Shown here piece by piece: positions 7,578 through 16,333 of a stretch of 64,000 nucleotides of DNA. The stretch covers positions 1 through 64,000 of the forward strand of contig NZ_JBHVAL010000003.1 of the NCBI RefSeq assembly GCF_042667405.1, given 5' to 3'. The notes under the pieces are model-generated. The model saw only the letters and a program-made list of their open reading frames with translations, did no database searches and was not told the origin of the DNA. Source of the stretch: Arthrobacter sp042667405 (GTDB lineage: Bacteria > Actinomycetota > Actinomycetes > Actinomycetales > Micrococcaceae). A program made the position numbers and the translations under genes. Within the stretch, counting starts at the first letter, position 1; the number at the start of each line of letters is the position of its first letter.

Positions 7578-8644
7578 TGCCAGCCATCAACGAAACCCTG
7601 GGCCAGTACAGCGAGCTGTTCATGCTGTTGGCCGCCGGCACGTACACCGTGGCGTTCATCGCTTTTGCCTGGGATCTGGCGAAGAGCAGCAAGACCTTCC
7701 ATGCGGTGGACCTTAAGGCCGCAGCCAACTCCACGAGCGAAAAGGTGGCTGTCGCCGCCGGTCGCGTTGGGGCTGCTTTGTCAGGTCCCGACGCCGGTGG
7801 GCCGGCCGGGCGGGCCGAGCGTCCGACGTCGGGCCCCACCTACGCGGGCGGAACCGCCGCAGGCGACATGAGGTACACGGCCGAACGACGTGTTCCGGCA
7901 CGTGTGGCCGTTGCCCTGACGGTTCTGGGCGTCCTGATCCATGGCGCGGGAGTGGTGACCCGGGCCTTGGGTGCAGGCCGTGTGCCGTGGGGCAATATGT
8001 ACGAGTTCCTCACCACGGGTGCGTTCGTGGCGGTGGCAGTCTTCCTGCTCACGCTGATCCGCCGCGATCTGCGGTTCCTTGGCACGTTCGTCCTGGGTTT
8101 GGCGATCATCATGCTGGTGGCCGCATCCGTGTCCTTCTGGACCCCTGTAGGCCACTTGGTTCCCGCTCTGCAGAGCTACTGGCTCATCATCCACGTCTCC
8201 ATCGCCGTCCTGTCTTCGGCCTTGTTCACCCTGACCTTCGCCATGTCCGTGCTGCAACTTCTGCAGTCGTACCGGCAGAAGAACCTGGCCGCAGGACGCA
8301 AGGACAACCTGGCCTTCATGCGGGTGGTCCCCAACGCGTTGAGCCTGGAGAACCTTTCCTACCGCATCAACGCCATCGCCTTCATCGGCTGGACGTTCAC
8401 GCTCATGTTCGGGGCCATCTGGGCCGAGAAGGCATGGGGCCGTTTCTGGGGCTGGGATCCGAAGGAAGTGTGGACCTTCGTAATCTGGGTTGTCTACGCC
8501 GGGTACCTGCATGCCCGGGCAACCCGCGGCTGGACCGGAACCCGTGCGGCTTGGTTGTCGATCGTTGGTTATGCCTGCGTCATCATCAACTTCACCCTCG
8601 TAAACACCGTTTTCAACGGCCTGCATTCATACTCGGGGCTTTAG
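7577..8644 (+). CDS. ccsB: c-type cytochrome biogenesis protein CcsB (CcsA family)
   Basis: A 355-residue CcsA/CcsB-type haem-handling membrane protein. The tryptophan-rich haem-binding loop is present in WGRFWGWDPKEVW. Flanking histidines occur in VGHLVPALQSYWLIIHV and near the end in FNGLHSYSGL. About eight helices are predicted. The ATG shares its first base with the resB stop (TAATG), giving tight coupling. It closes the maturation operon; no obvious terminator hairpin was seen in the following 177 bases. Confidence 0.93.
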   Translation: MPAINETLGQYSELFMLLAAGTYTVAFIAFAWDLAKSSKTFHAVDLKAAANSTSEKVAVAAGRVGAALSGPDAGGPAGRAERPTSGPTYAGGTAAGDMRYTAERRVPARVAVALTVLGVLIHGAGVVTRALGAGRVPWGNMYEFLTTGAFVAVAVFLLTLIRRDLRFLGTFVLGLAIIMLVAASVSFWTPVGHLVPALQSYWLIIHVSIAVLSSALFTLTFAMSVLQLLQSYRQKNLAAGRKDNLAFMRVVPNALSLENLSYRINAIAFIGWTFTLMFGAIWAEKAWGRFWGWDPKEVWTFVIWVVYAGYLHARATRGWTGTRAAWLSIVGYACVIINFTLVNTVFNGLHSYSGL

Positions 8645-8821
8645 GAGCCAACCCTGTCCTGAGCAGGAGCTTTACCTGGATAGTCATCACAGGGTTCAAG
8701 AAATTGACAAATCGGTGTAGCAATTAGGCCTTTTGCCTCTCCGGAGCAGGTGCTAACTTGTTCAGGATCCGCAAGTGAAGCAGCCCGCTCGCGCCGTGCC
8801 ATGTGAACTTTCGAGGTACCC

Positions 8822-10867
8822 ATGAGCTATGTTCTCGCCATTGACGTCGGGACAAGTTACACAGCCGCAGCTCTTCTCAGGCCTTCCGGGAGTCCTGCAC
8901 CGACTCCTGAAGTCCTGCCCCTGGGGCTCCATGGAAGCGCCGTGCCGTCGGTGCTTTTCTACGCAGATGATGGCCGGATATTGGTCGGGGAGGCCGCCGA
9001 GCGCAGGGGCTTGGACGATCCCTGGCGGATGGTCAGGGAGTTCAAGCGGCGCATAGGGGACGCGGTTCCGCTTGCCGTGGGCGAGACGTGGTTGGCCCCT
9101 GAGGACGTCTACGCCACCATGGCCCGCTGGGTGGTGGACAGGGCTGAAGAGCGTGAGGGGAGTTCGCCGTCGTCGATCATCATGACGCACCCCGCATCGT
9201 GGGGCGGGCACCGCACCTCCACTGTACTTGCCGCACTTAACCTCGTCGGGCTGACGGAGGTCACCCTGATCAGTGAACCTGTAGCCGCGGCGCTCCATTA
9301 TGCCGCCCAGACCCGCGTAGAGGACGGCAGTACCATTGCCGTGTACGACCTCGGCGGCGGGACGTTCGATACTGCGGTCCTGCGGAAGACAGCCCCCGGC
9401 ACCTTCGAACTCCTCGGCCGTCCCGACGGCATTGAAACCCTTGGCGGCGCCGATTTCGACGCCGCCGTTCTGCGTCACGTGAGCGCCCACCTGGGTGAGG
9501 CCATTGAGGGGCTTGATCCGGACGCGCCCGGTAGCAAAGCGTCTTTGTCGAGGTTGCGGCGGGAATGCCGGGAGGCCAAGGAAGCGCTCTCCATGGACAG
9601 CGAGGCCAGTATCGCCGTCGCACTGCCGGGAACGCAGCGGACGCTGCGGCTGGTCCGGTCCGAATTCGAAGCCCTGATCGAAGCGCCCATCCGGGAAACG
9701 GTGCATGCCCTGGAGCGCAGCCTGCGAAGCATCAACGTTGAACCCGCGGAGCTGAGTGCTGTCCTGCTGATCGGTGGATCGTCGCGCATACCCTTGGTGG
9801 CCGGCATGATTTCGGTGGAACTCGACCGGCCCATCGCCGTCGACGCCGATCCCAAGTCCTCCATCTGCCTGGGGGCGGCCGTCGCTGGGGCCGGGACTTC
9901 GGCAGTCATGGACGCGGCTGCTCTGGCGGCGGTTGCTTCGGCGGTTCCTGAGGAGGTTCCTTCCGCTGTTCCTTCCGCCAGTCCTGCACCGCGGCCTCGC
10001 ACCGTCACCTCCAGGCTTCATCTTGGTAGCGCAAAAGCTGCGGGCTCACCCAGCCAGGCGCCGCACGCCCGCATCCGGCTGGCAGCAGCAGCTGTCACCG
10101 CGGCAACGGCGCTCACCATTGCCACCGCGACGGCGGCGCAGAGCCCCGAGGGCAGCGGCGTGCTGGCGTCCATGTTCGGCAACCAGGCCGCCGACATCAT
10201 GCGCGGCGACGGCGCGCCCGCTGCCGGGACGAACGCCAACGGCGGGGGAGCCCCGGCAGCGGCGCCAGTACTCGGTAGCCCGACGGCGGGACTTGAGGCA
10301 AGCGCCAAGGCGGGAGGGGCGCGGGCGGGGACACTGAAGAGCCCTGCGGGGTCGGGAAGTGCGGGAACCGGGGGCTCAGGCAAAGGGGCCGGGACGGGCC
10401 AAGGCTCGACGGCGGGCTCGACGGTCGGCTCGTCGGGGACCGGCGGCAGCACCGGGACCGGCGGCGGCACCGGGACAGGTGGTGGCACCGGGACAGGTGG
10501 TGGCACGACACCCGGTACGCCGGGAAACGGAACCACCACGCCCGCTCCGGACCCTACTGGCGGTGCTGCCAGCGGCCCCACACCACCTCCCGCAACGACG
10601 CCACCCCCTTCCACCACTCCGCCGACTGTGCCGCCACCGGTGACGGATCCAACAACGCCTCCCGTCGGTTCAGACCCAAGCGTCCCACCGCCGTCGACGG
10701 ACCCCGCTGTGCCGCAGCCGGAACCGACTGTGCCGCAGGATCCGGCGCCGTCGCCGGAGCCGACGGTGCCCCAGCAGGAGCCCAGCCAGCCAGCCAATCC
10801 GGACCCCGCACCAGTACCGTCAGAAACAAGCCCGAATCCGGATCCCGCGCTGACCCCGGCGGTCTGA
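8822..10867 (+). CDS. Hsp70-like ATPase with membrane segment and Gly/Pro-rich outer tail
   Basis: A 681-residue atypical Hsp70. Residues 1-360 form a DnaK-type ATPase: phosphate loop IDVGTS (7-12), DLGGGTFD (176-183), and the adenosine motif LLIGGSSRIPLV near 315-326. The usual peptide-binding domain is missing. Instead an Ala/Thr-rich hydrophobic segment (about 419-438) is followed by GTGGG repeats and then a long Pro/Thr/Glu tail, which should lie outside the cell. Actinobacterial proteins of this layout are known but poorly understood. It is the first gene of a five-gene plus-strand cluster ending in two dynamin-like genes; the LuxR-type gene starts three bases after its stop. The client is unknown. 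Confidence 0.85.
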   Translation: MSYVLAIDVGTSYTAAALLRPSGSPAPTPEVLPLGLHGSAVPSVLFYADDGRILVGEAAERRGLDDPWRMVREFKRRIGDAVPLAVGETWLAPEDVYATMARWVVDRAEEREGSSPSSIIMTHPASWGGHRTSTVLAALNLVGLTEVTLISEPVAAALHYAAQTRVEDGSTIAVYDLGGGTFDTAVLRKTAPGTFELLGRPDGIETLGGADFDAAVLRHVSAHLGEAIEGLDPDAPGSKASLSRLRRECREAKEALSMDSEASIAVALPGTQRTLRLVRSEFEALIEAPIRETVHALERSLRSINVEPAELSAVLLIGGSSRIPLVAGMISVELDRPIAVDADPKSSICLGAAVAGAGTSAVMDAAALAAVASAVPEEVPSAVPSASPAPRPRTVTSRLHLGSAKAAGSPSQAPHARIRLAAAAVTAATALTIATATAAQSPEGSGVLASMFGNQAADIMRGDGAPAAGTNANGGGAPAAAPVLGSPTAGLEASAKAGGARAGTLKSPAGSGSAGTGGSGKGAGTGQGSTAGSTVGSSGTGGSTGTGGGTGTGGGTGTGGGTTPGTPGNGTTTPAPDPTGGAASGPTPPPATTPPPSTTPPTVPPPVTDPTTPPVGSDPSVPPPSTDPAVPQPEPTVPQDPAPSPEPTVPQQEPSQPANPDPAPVPSETSPNPDPALTPAV

Positions 10868-10870
10868 CCC

Positions 10871-12862
10871 ATGACGGGACACGACCACCAGCCAGGCCCA
10901 CCGGCATCTGAACTGACCGGCCAGCCGGCCGCCGTCCACCAGCTGCTCTTGGCACTGTCCGTGGGATATTCCCTTCCTTCCCTGTTGCCCGGCAGCCTGG
11001 CGGACAGTGATCTGGACTCCGTGGTCAGCTCTGCGATAGACGCGGGAGTGCTGCTGCCGGACGGTTCGGTAGTGGGAACCGTGCAACATGCACTGCTGAG
11101 GGCGACACCGCCGGTCCGTATCCGGGAGCTGCAGAAGGAACTGGTGGACAGGATTTCGGCGGAGGGCCATCCTCTGGGTGATCTGGCCCGCAAGCTGGCG
11201 CGAAGTGGCTTTCAGGACCCGCGCGTCGTCGCGGAACTGGAGCGGGCCGCAGAGTCGGCTCTGGACGCAGAACCGGGTCTTGCGGCTGAAATCTACGCCG
11301 AGGCGCTGCTGGCAGGGGGAAAGGACTTCCCCACGGCAGCCAAACGTGCGCTGGCGGCGGCGGCCCTGGGTGACCTGGACACAGCCGGCAGGATCGTGGA
11401 CCGTCTCCTCGCGGCCCCGGACGCGCCGGACCTTCGCCTGGGGGTCGACGTGGCAGCGGCCGTATGGGCGCAACGGGGCATGTTGTCCCGGAGTGCCGAA
11501 AGCTATGCGTGGTTGGGCCCGGACAGGATCGAGGGCTCGGTGCCCCTTGCGGCAGTGGCCATGATTGGCTCGGGCAACGTTGCCGGAGCCGAGCAACTGG
11601 CTGCGCTGGCAGCCCCGGCAGGCTCACCTACGTTGTTGGCTGTGGCATTGTCCTTGACCCAGCAGGGTTTGCTCCGGTCGCTGGGACCCCGGCCGCAAAC
11701 GGCGCTTCCTGAACTCATCAGGGCTTCGGACATGATGAACGCGGCCCGGTCATCCATTCCCCTGTCCGAGACACCGGCGGCCCTTGCCGCGTTGTGTGCC
11801 CTGCACACGGGGGAGCCCGGCATCGCGGCCACCGTGCTCAATTCTGCACTGGCCGCCGGGCAGGGAGGTGTTACCGCCCGTCCCAGGCTGTTCCTGCTGC
11901 AGGCCTGGTCCGCCATGCAACAGGACAACGCGGACGAAGCCCGTTTGGCGATCAACGAGGCGGTGAAGGCGAACCACTGGCCCTTGTCACCCCGGGATGA
12001 CTTCCTGCTGGCCGCCTTGGACGTTGGCTTGGCGCGCCGCGGCAGCGAAGTCCACGAACTGGTGCTCGCCTGGGATCGCGCACGGGAAGCCATGATGCAT
12101 GTGTCCGTGGACCTGTTCAGCCTCCTGCCATGGGGCGAGCTCATGATTGCCGCTGCACGCTTGCGGGAGACCCGAAGAGTCGGGCATTACCTGGACGGCG
12201 TGTGGCATTTCCTGGAGCGGTTGCCGGATGCCCCCTTATGGTCGGTTCCCGTGCACTGGGCTGCCGTGCAGGCAGCGCTGCTGGGCGAAAGTCCGGCCGA
12301 GCTCGCGCCGCATGCCGCTGCGCTTGTCCGGGCGTCTGAACACAGCCATGTGGCTGCCGTGCTCGCCACGGCGGGCAAGGCGTGGGTTTCAGTCCTGGCT
12401 GGGAGCTTTGAAGCGTCCGACGTCGAATCCGCCGCCCGCGATTTGGCCACCGTCGGACAGCCATGGGAAGGCGCACGCCTGGCCGGCCACGCCGCCGCGC
12501 ATGCCGACGAGCGGCGGGACATGGTGAGGCTCTTGGCCTGTGCCCGCGATATCCATCCCCAAGGAACTGCCCAAGCTGCCTCTACCGAACGCGCCACCAT
12601 GCCAACTGACGCGCCTCCTGCCGGGGATGGTGGCGCTCCGGGGTTACAGGACCCCTCGGGGCTCAGCGCAAGGGAACGCGAAGTGGGCCGCCTCATCCTG
12701 GAGGGCAAGACCTACCGGGAAATCGGCGAGGCCATCTACATCTCGCCCCGCACTGCGGAGCACCACGTGGCCCGGATGCGGCGCCGCTTGGGGGCCGAAA
12801 ACCGTTCCGAACTCCTGGTCCGGCTGCGCCTGGCATTGGGGGAGGGGTACCCGCCCCCGTAG
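10871..12862 (+). CDS. LuxR-family transcriptional regulator without ATPase domain
   Basis: A 663-residue regulator whose C-terminus (about 597-655) is a clear LuxR helix-turn-helix: LSAREREVGRLILEGKTYRE, then ISPRTAEHHVARMRRRLG. The middle is alpha-helical repeat sequence like MalT/LAL regulators. Its N-terminus resembles the winged-helix part that normally follows the STAND ATPase, but no Walker A or B motif is present, so the ATPase appears lost. It lies between the Hsp70-like and IniB-like genes. In Mycobacterium tuberculosis the large regulator IniR stands next to iniBAC, so this is the obvious candidate regulator here. Confidence 0.85.
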   Translation: MTGHDHQPGPPASELTGQPAAVHQLLLALSVGYSLPSLLPGSLADSDLDSVVSSAIDAGVLLPDGSVVGTVQHALLRATPPVRIRELQKELVDRISAEGHPLGDLARKLARSGFQDPRVVAELERAAESALDAEPGLAAEIYAEALLAGGKDFPTAAKRALAAAALGDLDTAGRIVDRLLAAPDAPDLRLGVDVAAAVWAQRGMLSRSAESYAWLGPDRIEGSVPLAAVAMIGSGNVAGAEQLAALAAPAGSPTLLAVALSLTQQGLLRSLGPRPQTALPELIRASDMMNAARSSIPLSETPAALAALCALHTGEPGIAATVLNSALAAGQGGVTARPRLFLLQAWSAMQQDNADEARLAINEAVKANHWPLSPRDDFLLAALDVGLARRGSEVHELVLAWDRAREAMMHVSVDLFSLLPWGELMIAAARLRETRRVGHYLDGVWHFLERLPDAPLWSVPVHWAAVQAALLGESPAELAPHAAALVRASEHSHVAAVLATAGKAWVSVLAGSFEASDVESAARDLATVGQPWEGARLAGHAAAHADERRDMVRLLACARDIHPQGTAQAASTERATMPTDAPPAGDGGAPGLQDPSGLSAREREVGRLILEGKTYREIGEAIYISPRTAEHHVARMRRRLGAENRSELLVRLRLALGEGYPPP

Positions 12863-12906
12863 CGGGTACTCCTCAAACTCCCTAACGGAAAACCCCTCGA
12901 TCCCCT

Positions 12907-12953
12907 AATGGCCGGGCACCGGGTAGGGGGACCACCCCCGATGCCCGGCCATT
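12907..12953 (+). terminator. GC-rich hairpin between the LuxR-type and iniB-like genes
   Basis: A perfect 12-base stem (AATGGCCGGGCA and its complement), with further GC pairing (CCGGG...CCCCCG) in the loop. It ends 83 bases before the iniB-like ATG. It probably terminates or attenuates read-through, so iniB may have its own promoter. Confidence 0.65.
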
Positions 12954-13036
12954 GGTGTCGGCAATACGTTGAATGCAAGCCCGGCAAAGGCGCCGGGCCA
13001 ATCACAACCCACCACAGAATTTGAGGGAGCAGTCCA

Positions 13037-14332
13037 ATGCCAACACTCGCACAACAGCTCGTGCAGTTCCTGATGAGCCTGTTCAATGATCCCGATGCCG
13101 CCGAGGATTTTGTCCGTGATCCGGAAGCGGCGCTCGCCGCCGCAGGGCTACGCGACGTTTCCTCGGCAGACGTGGACGCCGTCCGTCCTGTGGTTCTGGA
13201 CTACGCGCCCATCAACGCACGGTCCTCGTTCGACCGTGAATACAACACAGGCGGCAACCACGCCACCACGGGTGGCGGGCGCCCGGAGCACGACGGCGGC
13301 GGTTGGGGCGGCGGACGTCCCGAGCACGGCGGCGGCGGTGCCGGCGGTGGTTGGGGCGGTGGCCATGACGATGACGAGCACGGGCACGGCGGCGGCGGTT
13401 GGGGCGGTGGCCATGACGACGACGAGCACGGGCACGGCGGCGGCGGTTGGGGCGGTGGCCATGACGACGACGAGCACGAGCACGGCGGCGGCGGTGGTTG
13501 GGGCGGTGGCCACGATGACCACGCCCACGCAGTCCAGCAGCTGGTCCACGTGGTGAACAACTACTCGTACACCACCACCATCGACGACCGCGACACGATC
13601 ACGGACCAGTCAGTGAACCAGAACATCTGGGCCGATGGGGACGTGACGCAGTTCTTCAACCAGGATGCCGTAACTGCCTCCGGTGACGGTGCCATTGCTG
13701 CCGGTGGCGATGTCTCGAACTCGGGCAACACCACCACTACAACCACTACCACCAACACCGATGACCACTCGGTGGACAATTCAGTCCACGTCAACACCAG
13801 CGGCGATAACAATGACGTATCCGTGGGCAACGACTACTCGGACCACTCGGTCACCAAGGATTCGTACAACGCCAAGGATTCGTACAACACCGACGTCGAC
13901 GTGGATGTGGAAATCAAGGACTCCTTCAAGGAGGACAGCTCCACGCACACCACCACCAACACGACGAACACCACCAACACCAACACGAACTCCTTCAACG
14001 ACAACTCGAAGGATGTGGATGTGGACCTGAAGGACGTGCAGGTCATCAACGACTCCGTGGTGGTCCAGGACAACAAACTGGATCTGGACTACTCGCCCGA
14101 CTACTCCACCAACGTGGAAGTGGACGACGTCAACGTCATCAACGATTCGATCGTCGTGGCAGACAACGAGTTGACCTACACCGAGGACAACTCCACCACC
14201 GTCGGCGATGTGGACGTGGATTACACCAACGTCGAGGACAACGTTGTAGTGGCCGACAACGAACTCGATGTTGAGTACAACGACATCAGCGATTCGGTAG
14301 TGGTTGCCAAGAACGACGTCGAGATCGACTAA
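13037..14332 (+). CDS. IniB-like protein with Gly/His/Asp repeats and Asn/Thr/Val-rich C-terminus
   Basis: A 431-residue protein with three parts. Residues 1-55 (LVQFLMSLFNDPDAAEDFV, then DPEAALAAAGL) match the IniB N-terminal helical domain. Residues about 70-165 are GGGWGGGHDDDEHGHG repeats encoded by 48-base DNA units. Residues 170-431 are Asn/Asp/Thr-rich, with recurring INDSVVV/VADNEL motifs suggestive of a beta-solenoid or fibre. There is no signal peptide. RBS GAGGGAG is well placed before the ATG. Mycobacterial iniB is the first gene of the isoniazid-induced operon with the dynamin-like iniA and iniC, the same order as here. IniB function is unknown even there. Confidence 0.82.
   Translation: MPTLAQQLVQFLMSLFNDPDAAEDFVRDPEAALAAAGLRDVSSADVDAVRPVVLDYAPINARSSFDREYNTGGNHATTGGGRPEHDGGGWGGGRPEHGGGGAGGGWGGGHDDDEHGHGGGGWGGGHDDDEHGHGGGGWGGGHDDDEHEHGGGGGWGGGHDDHAHAVQQLVHVVNNYSYTTTIDDRDTITDQSVNQNIWADGDVTQFFNQDAVTASGDGAIAAGGDVSNSGNTTTTTTTTNTDDHSVDNSVHVNTSGDNNDVSVGNDYSDHSVTKDSYNAKDSYNTDVDVDVEIKDSFKEDSSTHTTTNTTNTTNTNTNSFNDNSKDVDVDLKDVQVINDSVVVQDNKLDLDYSPDYSTNVEVDDVNVINDSIVVADNELTYTEDNSTTVGDVDVDYTNVEDNVVVADNELDVEYNDISDSVVVAKNDVEID
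13349..13510 (+). repeat. 48-bp coding tandem repeat in the iniB-like gene
   Basis: Units start at 13349, 13397 and 13445, with a fourth partial unit from 13496 after a three-base insertion. Each encodes GWGGGHDDDEHGHGGG or a close variant. The first three units differ by only a few bases, which points to recent slippage or strong homogenisation. Confidence 0.9.
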
Positions 14333-14354
14333 GACAAAGCGCGACACCCCCAGC

Positions 14355-14390
14355 AGTGCCCGGCAGGCGGACCACCTCCTGCCGGGCACT
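14355..14390 (+). terminator. hairpin between iniB-like and first dynamin-like gene
   Basis: A perfect 13-base GC-rich stem (AGTGCCCGGCAGG and its complement) with a 10-base loop lies 22 bases after the iniB-like stop. It could be a partial terminator setting a high iniB to dynamin ratio. No U tract is seen. Confidence 0.6.
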
Positions 14391-14446
14391 TCGTGGCCTC
14401 CGGGGCGGGCCGGGAAACAGCACATCATGTGAGCAAAGGAAGAGCC

Positions 14447-16333
14447 GTGGCGGAAACCGTACGCATCACCACTTTGGTGGAGCACGGAATGGCATTGGCG
14501 GGTGAGCGGAATGACCTCAGGCGGCGCCTGGAGAACACCCTCAAGCGTCTGCAGGATCCAAGCATCAGGGTGATTGTGGTGGGCGAGTTCAAACAGGGAA
14601 AAAGCCAGCTCATCAATGCGCTGGTGAACGCCCCCGTTTGCCCGGTGGATGACGATATCGCCACCACGGTTCCCACAGTGGTCAGGCACGGTGATCCGGC
14701 GTCGGCTGTTGTCCTGGTTCCGTCGGGCACCTCCGGGGGACCGGACAGCGCCACGGGCGACGAACCGGTCGCCGAGCAACGGGTGGACCGCCAGCCCGTA
14801 GACCTGACCGCGTTGGCGGATTTCGTGTCGGAGAAAGGCAACCCCGGGAACGCCAGGAGCATCATCGCGGCAGAGGTGGGCCTTCCCAGGAAACTCTTGT
14901 CCGGCGGGCTCTGCATAGTGGATTCCCCGGGCGTGGGCGGCCTGGGCTCAAGCCATACGCTGACTACGCTGACGGCGTTGCCCTCGGCACATGCCATGCT
15001 GTTTGTCTCCGACGCATCCCAGGAGTACACGGAGCCCGAACTGCGGTTCCTTCGGCAGGCCATGCGCGTCAGCCCCAATGTTGCCTGCGTGTTGTCCAAG
15101 ACCGACCTCTATCCGGCATGGCGGCAGATCGCTGAGCTGGACAAAGGACACCTGGCTGACGTTGGGCAGGACATCCCGATGTTCCCCGTCTCCTCGGAGC
15201 TGCGGCTGCAGGCCGCACGGTTTCAGGACGCCGAAATGAACAACGAGTCCGGGTTCCCCGCCCTGATCTCATACCTTCGAAACAGCATTGTTGGTGAAGC
15301 TGCCCTGCTCCGACGCCGATCAGTGGGCAACGACCTCGTCTCCGTGACCGGAAACCTCATGCTGGCATTGCGGTCCGAACTCGCCGCCCTGGAAAATCCT
15401 GAGGACACGCCCCAAATGATCGCAGGCCTGACGGCGGCAAAGGAGGACGCCGATGCACTTCGCAAGAAGTCTGCCCGGTGGCAGACAACCCTGAATGACG
15501 GCATAGGCGATCTCATCGCGGACATGGAGTACGACCTGAAGGATCGCCTCCGCCGCATACAACGCGAGGCCGAGACTGCGATAGACCGGGGGGATCCGGG
15601 CCCTGCGTGGGAACAGTTCGCCAAGTGGCTTGAACAAAGCGTCGCCGCGGCGGTATCGGAAACGTTTGTGTGGACCAGCGAGCGCGCCCAGTGGCTGGCC
15701 GGCCAGGTCGCAGGGCATTTCTCCGAGGACGAAGTGGCACTCCCGGCCCTCCATGTAGCGGACACCGGGGGCGTGCTGGATCCTGTGGCAGAAATCCAAG
15801 GCATGGAAGACGGGCACATGGGACCGATGCAGAAGGTCCTGATCGGCATGCGTGGGTCCTACGGTGGGGTGCTCATGTTTGGGCTGCTTACAGGTTTGTT
15901 CGGTATGGCCCTGATCAACCCCTTGTCAGTGGGAGCCGGACTCATGCTGGGCCGGAAAGCGTACCGGGAGGAGCAGGAAGCCAGGCTCAAGCGCCGGCAA
16001 TCCGAGGCCAAGCTTTTGGTACGGAAGCAGGTGGACGACGTCGTATTCCAGGTGGGCAAGCAACTCAAGGACCGCTTGCGGCTGGTACAGCGAGCCACCC
16101 GGGACCATTTCACGGACATCGCAGAGGAATACCACCGTTCCCTCACCGAATCCGTGTCGGCGGCGCAGAAGGCAGCGGCGACGTACGCTGCGGAAAGGGA
16201 ACTTCGAATCAGGGAGATCAAGAATCAGCTCAAGGCCGTGGATTCGTTGAATGCTGTTGCCCGGCAACTGCAGGAGGAGGGGGCTGCAGCACCGCAAACC
16301 GTTCCGGCGTCGACGACGGTTCCGGCGGGATGA
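14447..16333 (+). CDS. dynamin-like GTPase (IniA-like)
   Basis: A 628-residue bacterial dynamin-like protein. The P-loop is GEFKQGKS (about 46-53). The G3 motif DSPGVGG is near residue 159, and LSKTD (G4-type) is in VACVLSKTDLYPAW. A long helical stalk follows. A hydrophobic hairpin (about 474-502, GVLMFGLLTGLFGMALINPL) would insert in the membrane, and the C-terminal helices are charged. The GTG start is chosen for AAGGAAG five bases upstream. Mycobacterial IniA is an established membrane-fission dynamin. The second GTPase overlaps its stop by four bases, so the two are translationally coupled and may form a hetero-complex. Confidence 0.88.
   Translation: MAETVRITTLVEHGMALAGERNDLRRRLENTLKRLQDPSIRVIVVGEFKQGKSQLINALVNAPVCPVDDDIATTVPTVVRHGDPASAVVLVPSGTSGGPDSATGDEPVAEQRVDRQPVDLTALADFVSEKGNPGNARSIIAAEVGLPRKLLSGGLCIVDSPGVGGLGSSHTLTTLTALPSAHAMLFVSDASQEYTEPELRFLRQAMRVSPNVACVLSKTDLYPAWRQIAELDKGHLADVGQDIPMFPVSSELRLQAARFQDAEMNNESGFPALISYLRNSIVGEAALLRRRSVGNDLVSVTGNLMLALRSELAALENPEDTPQMIAGLTAAKEDADALRKKSARWQTTLNDGIGDLIADMEYDLKDRLRRIQREAETAIDRGDPGPAWEQFAKWLEQSVAAAVSETFVWTSERAQWLAGQVAGHFSEDEVALPALHVADTGGVLDPVAEIQGMEDGHMGPMQKVLIGMRGSYGGVLMFGLLTGLFGMALINPLSVGAGLMLGRKAYREEQEARLKRRQSEAKLLVRKQVDDVVFQVGKQLKDRLRLVQRATRDHFTDIAEEYHRSLTESVSAAQKAAATYAAERELRIREIKNQLKAVDSLNAVARQLQEEGAAAPQTVPASTTVPAG

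Noticed and set aside
8704..8709. TTGACA as -35 box before the Hsp70-like gene
   Set aside because: No acceptable -10 hexamer at 16-18 bases, so I do not call a promoter.
13781..14779. Long minus-strand frame (332 residues) opposite the iniB-like and dynamin genes
   Set aside because: His/Val/Asp-rich shadow of the Asn/Asp/Val repeat coding sequence; the plus strand has the recognisable IniB domain and ribosome site.
15670..16329. Upstream extension of the second dynamin gene
   Set aside because: It lies in another frame of the first GTPase gene and shows shadow composition; the ATG in the ATGA overlap gives the proper N-terminus.
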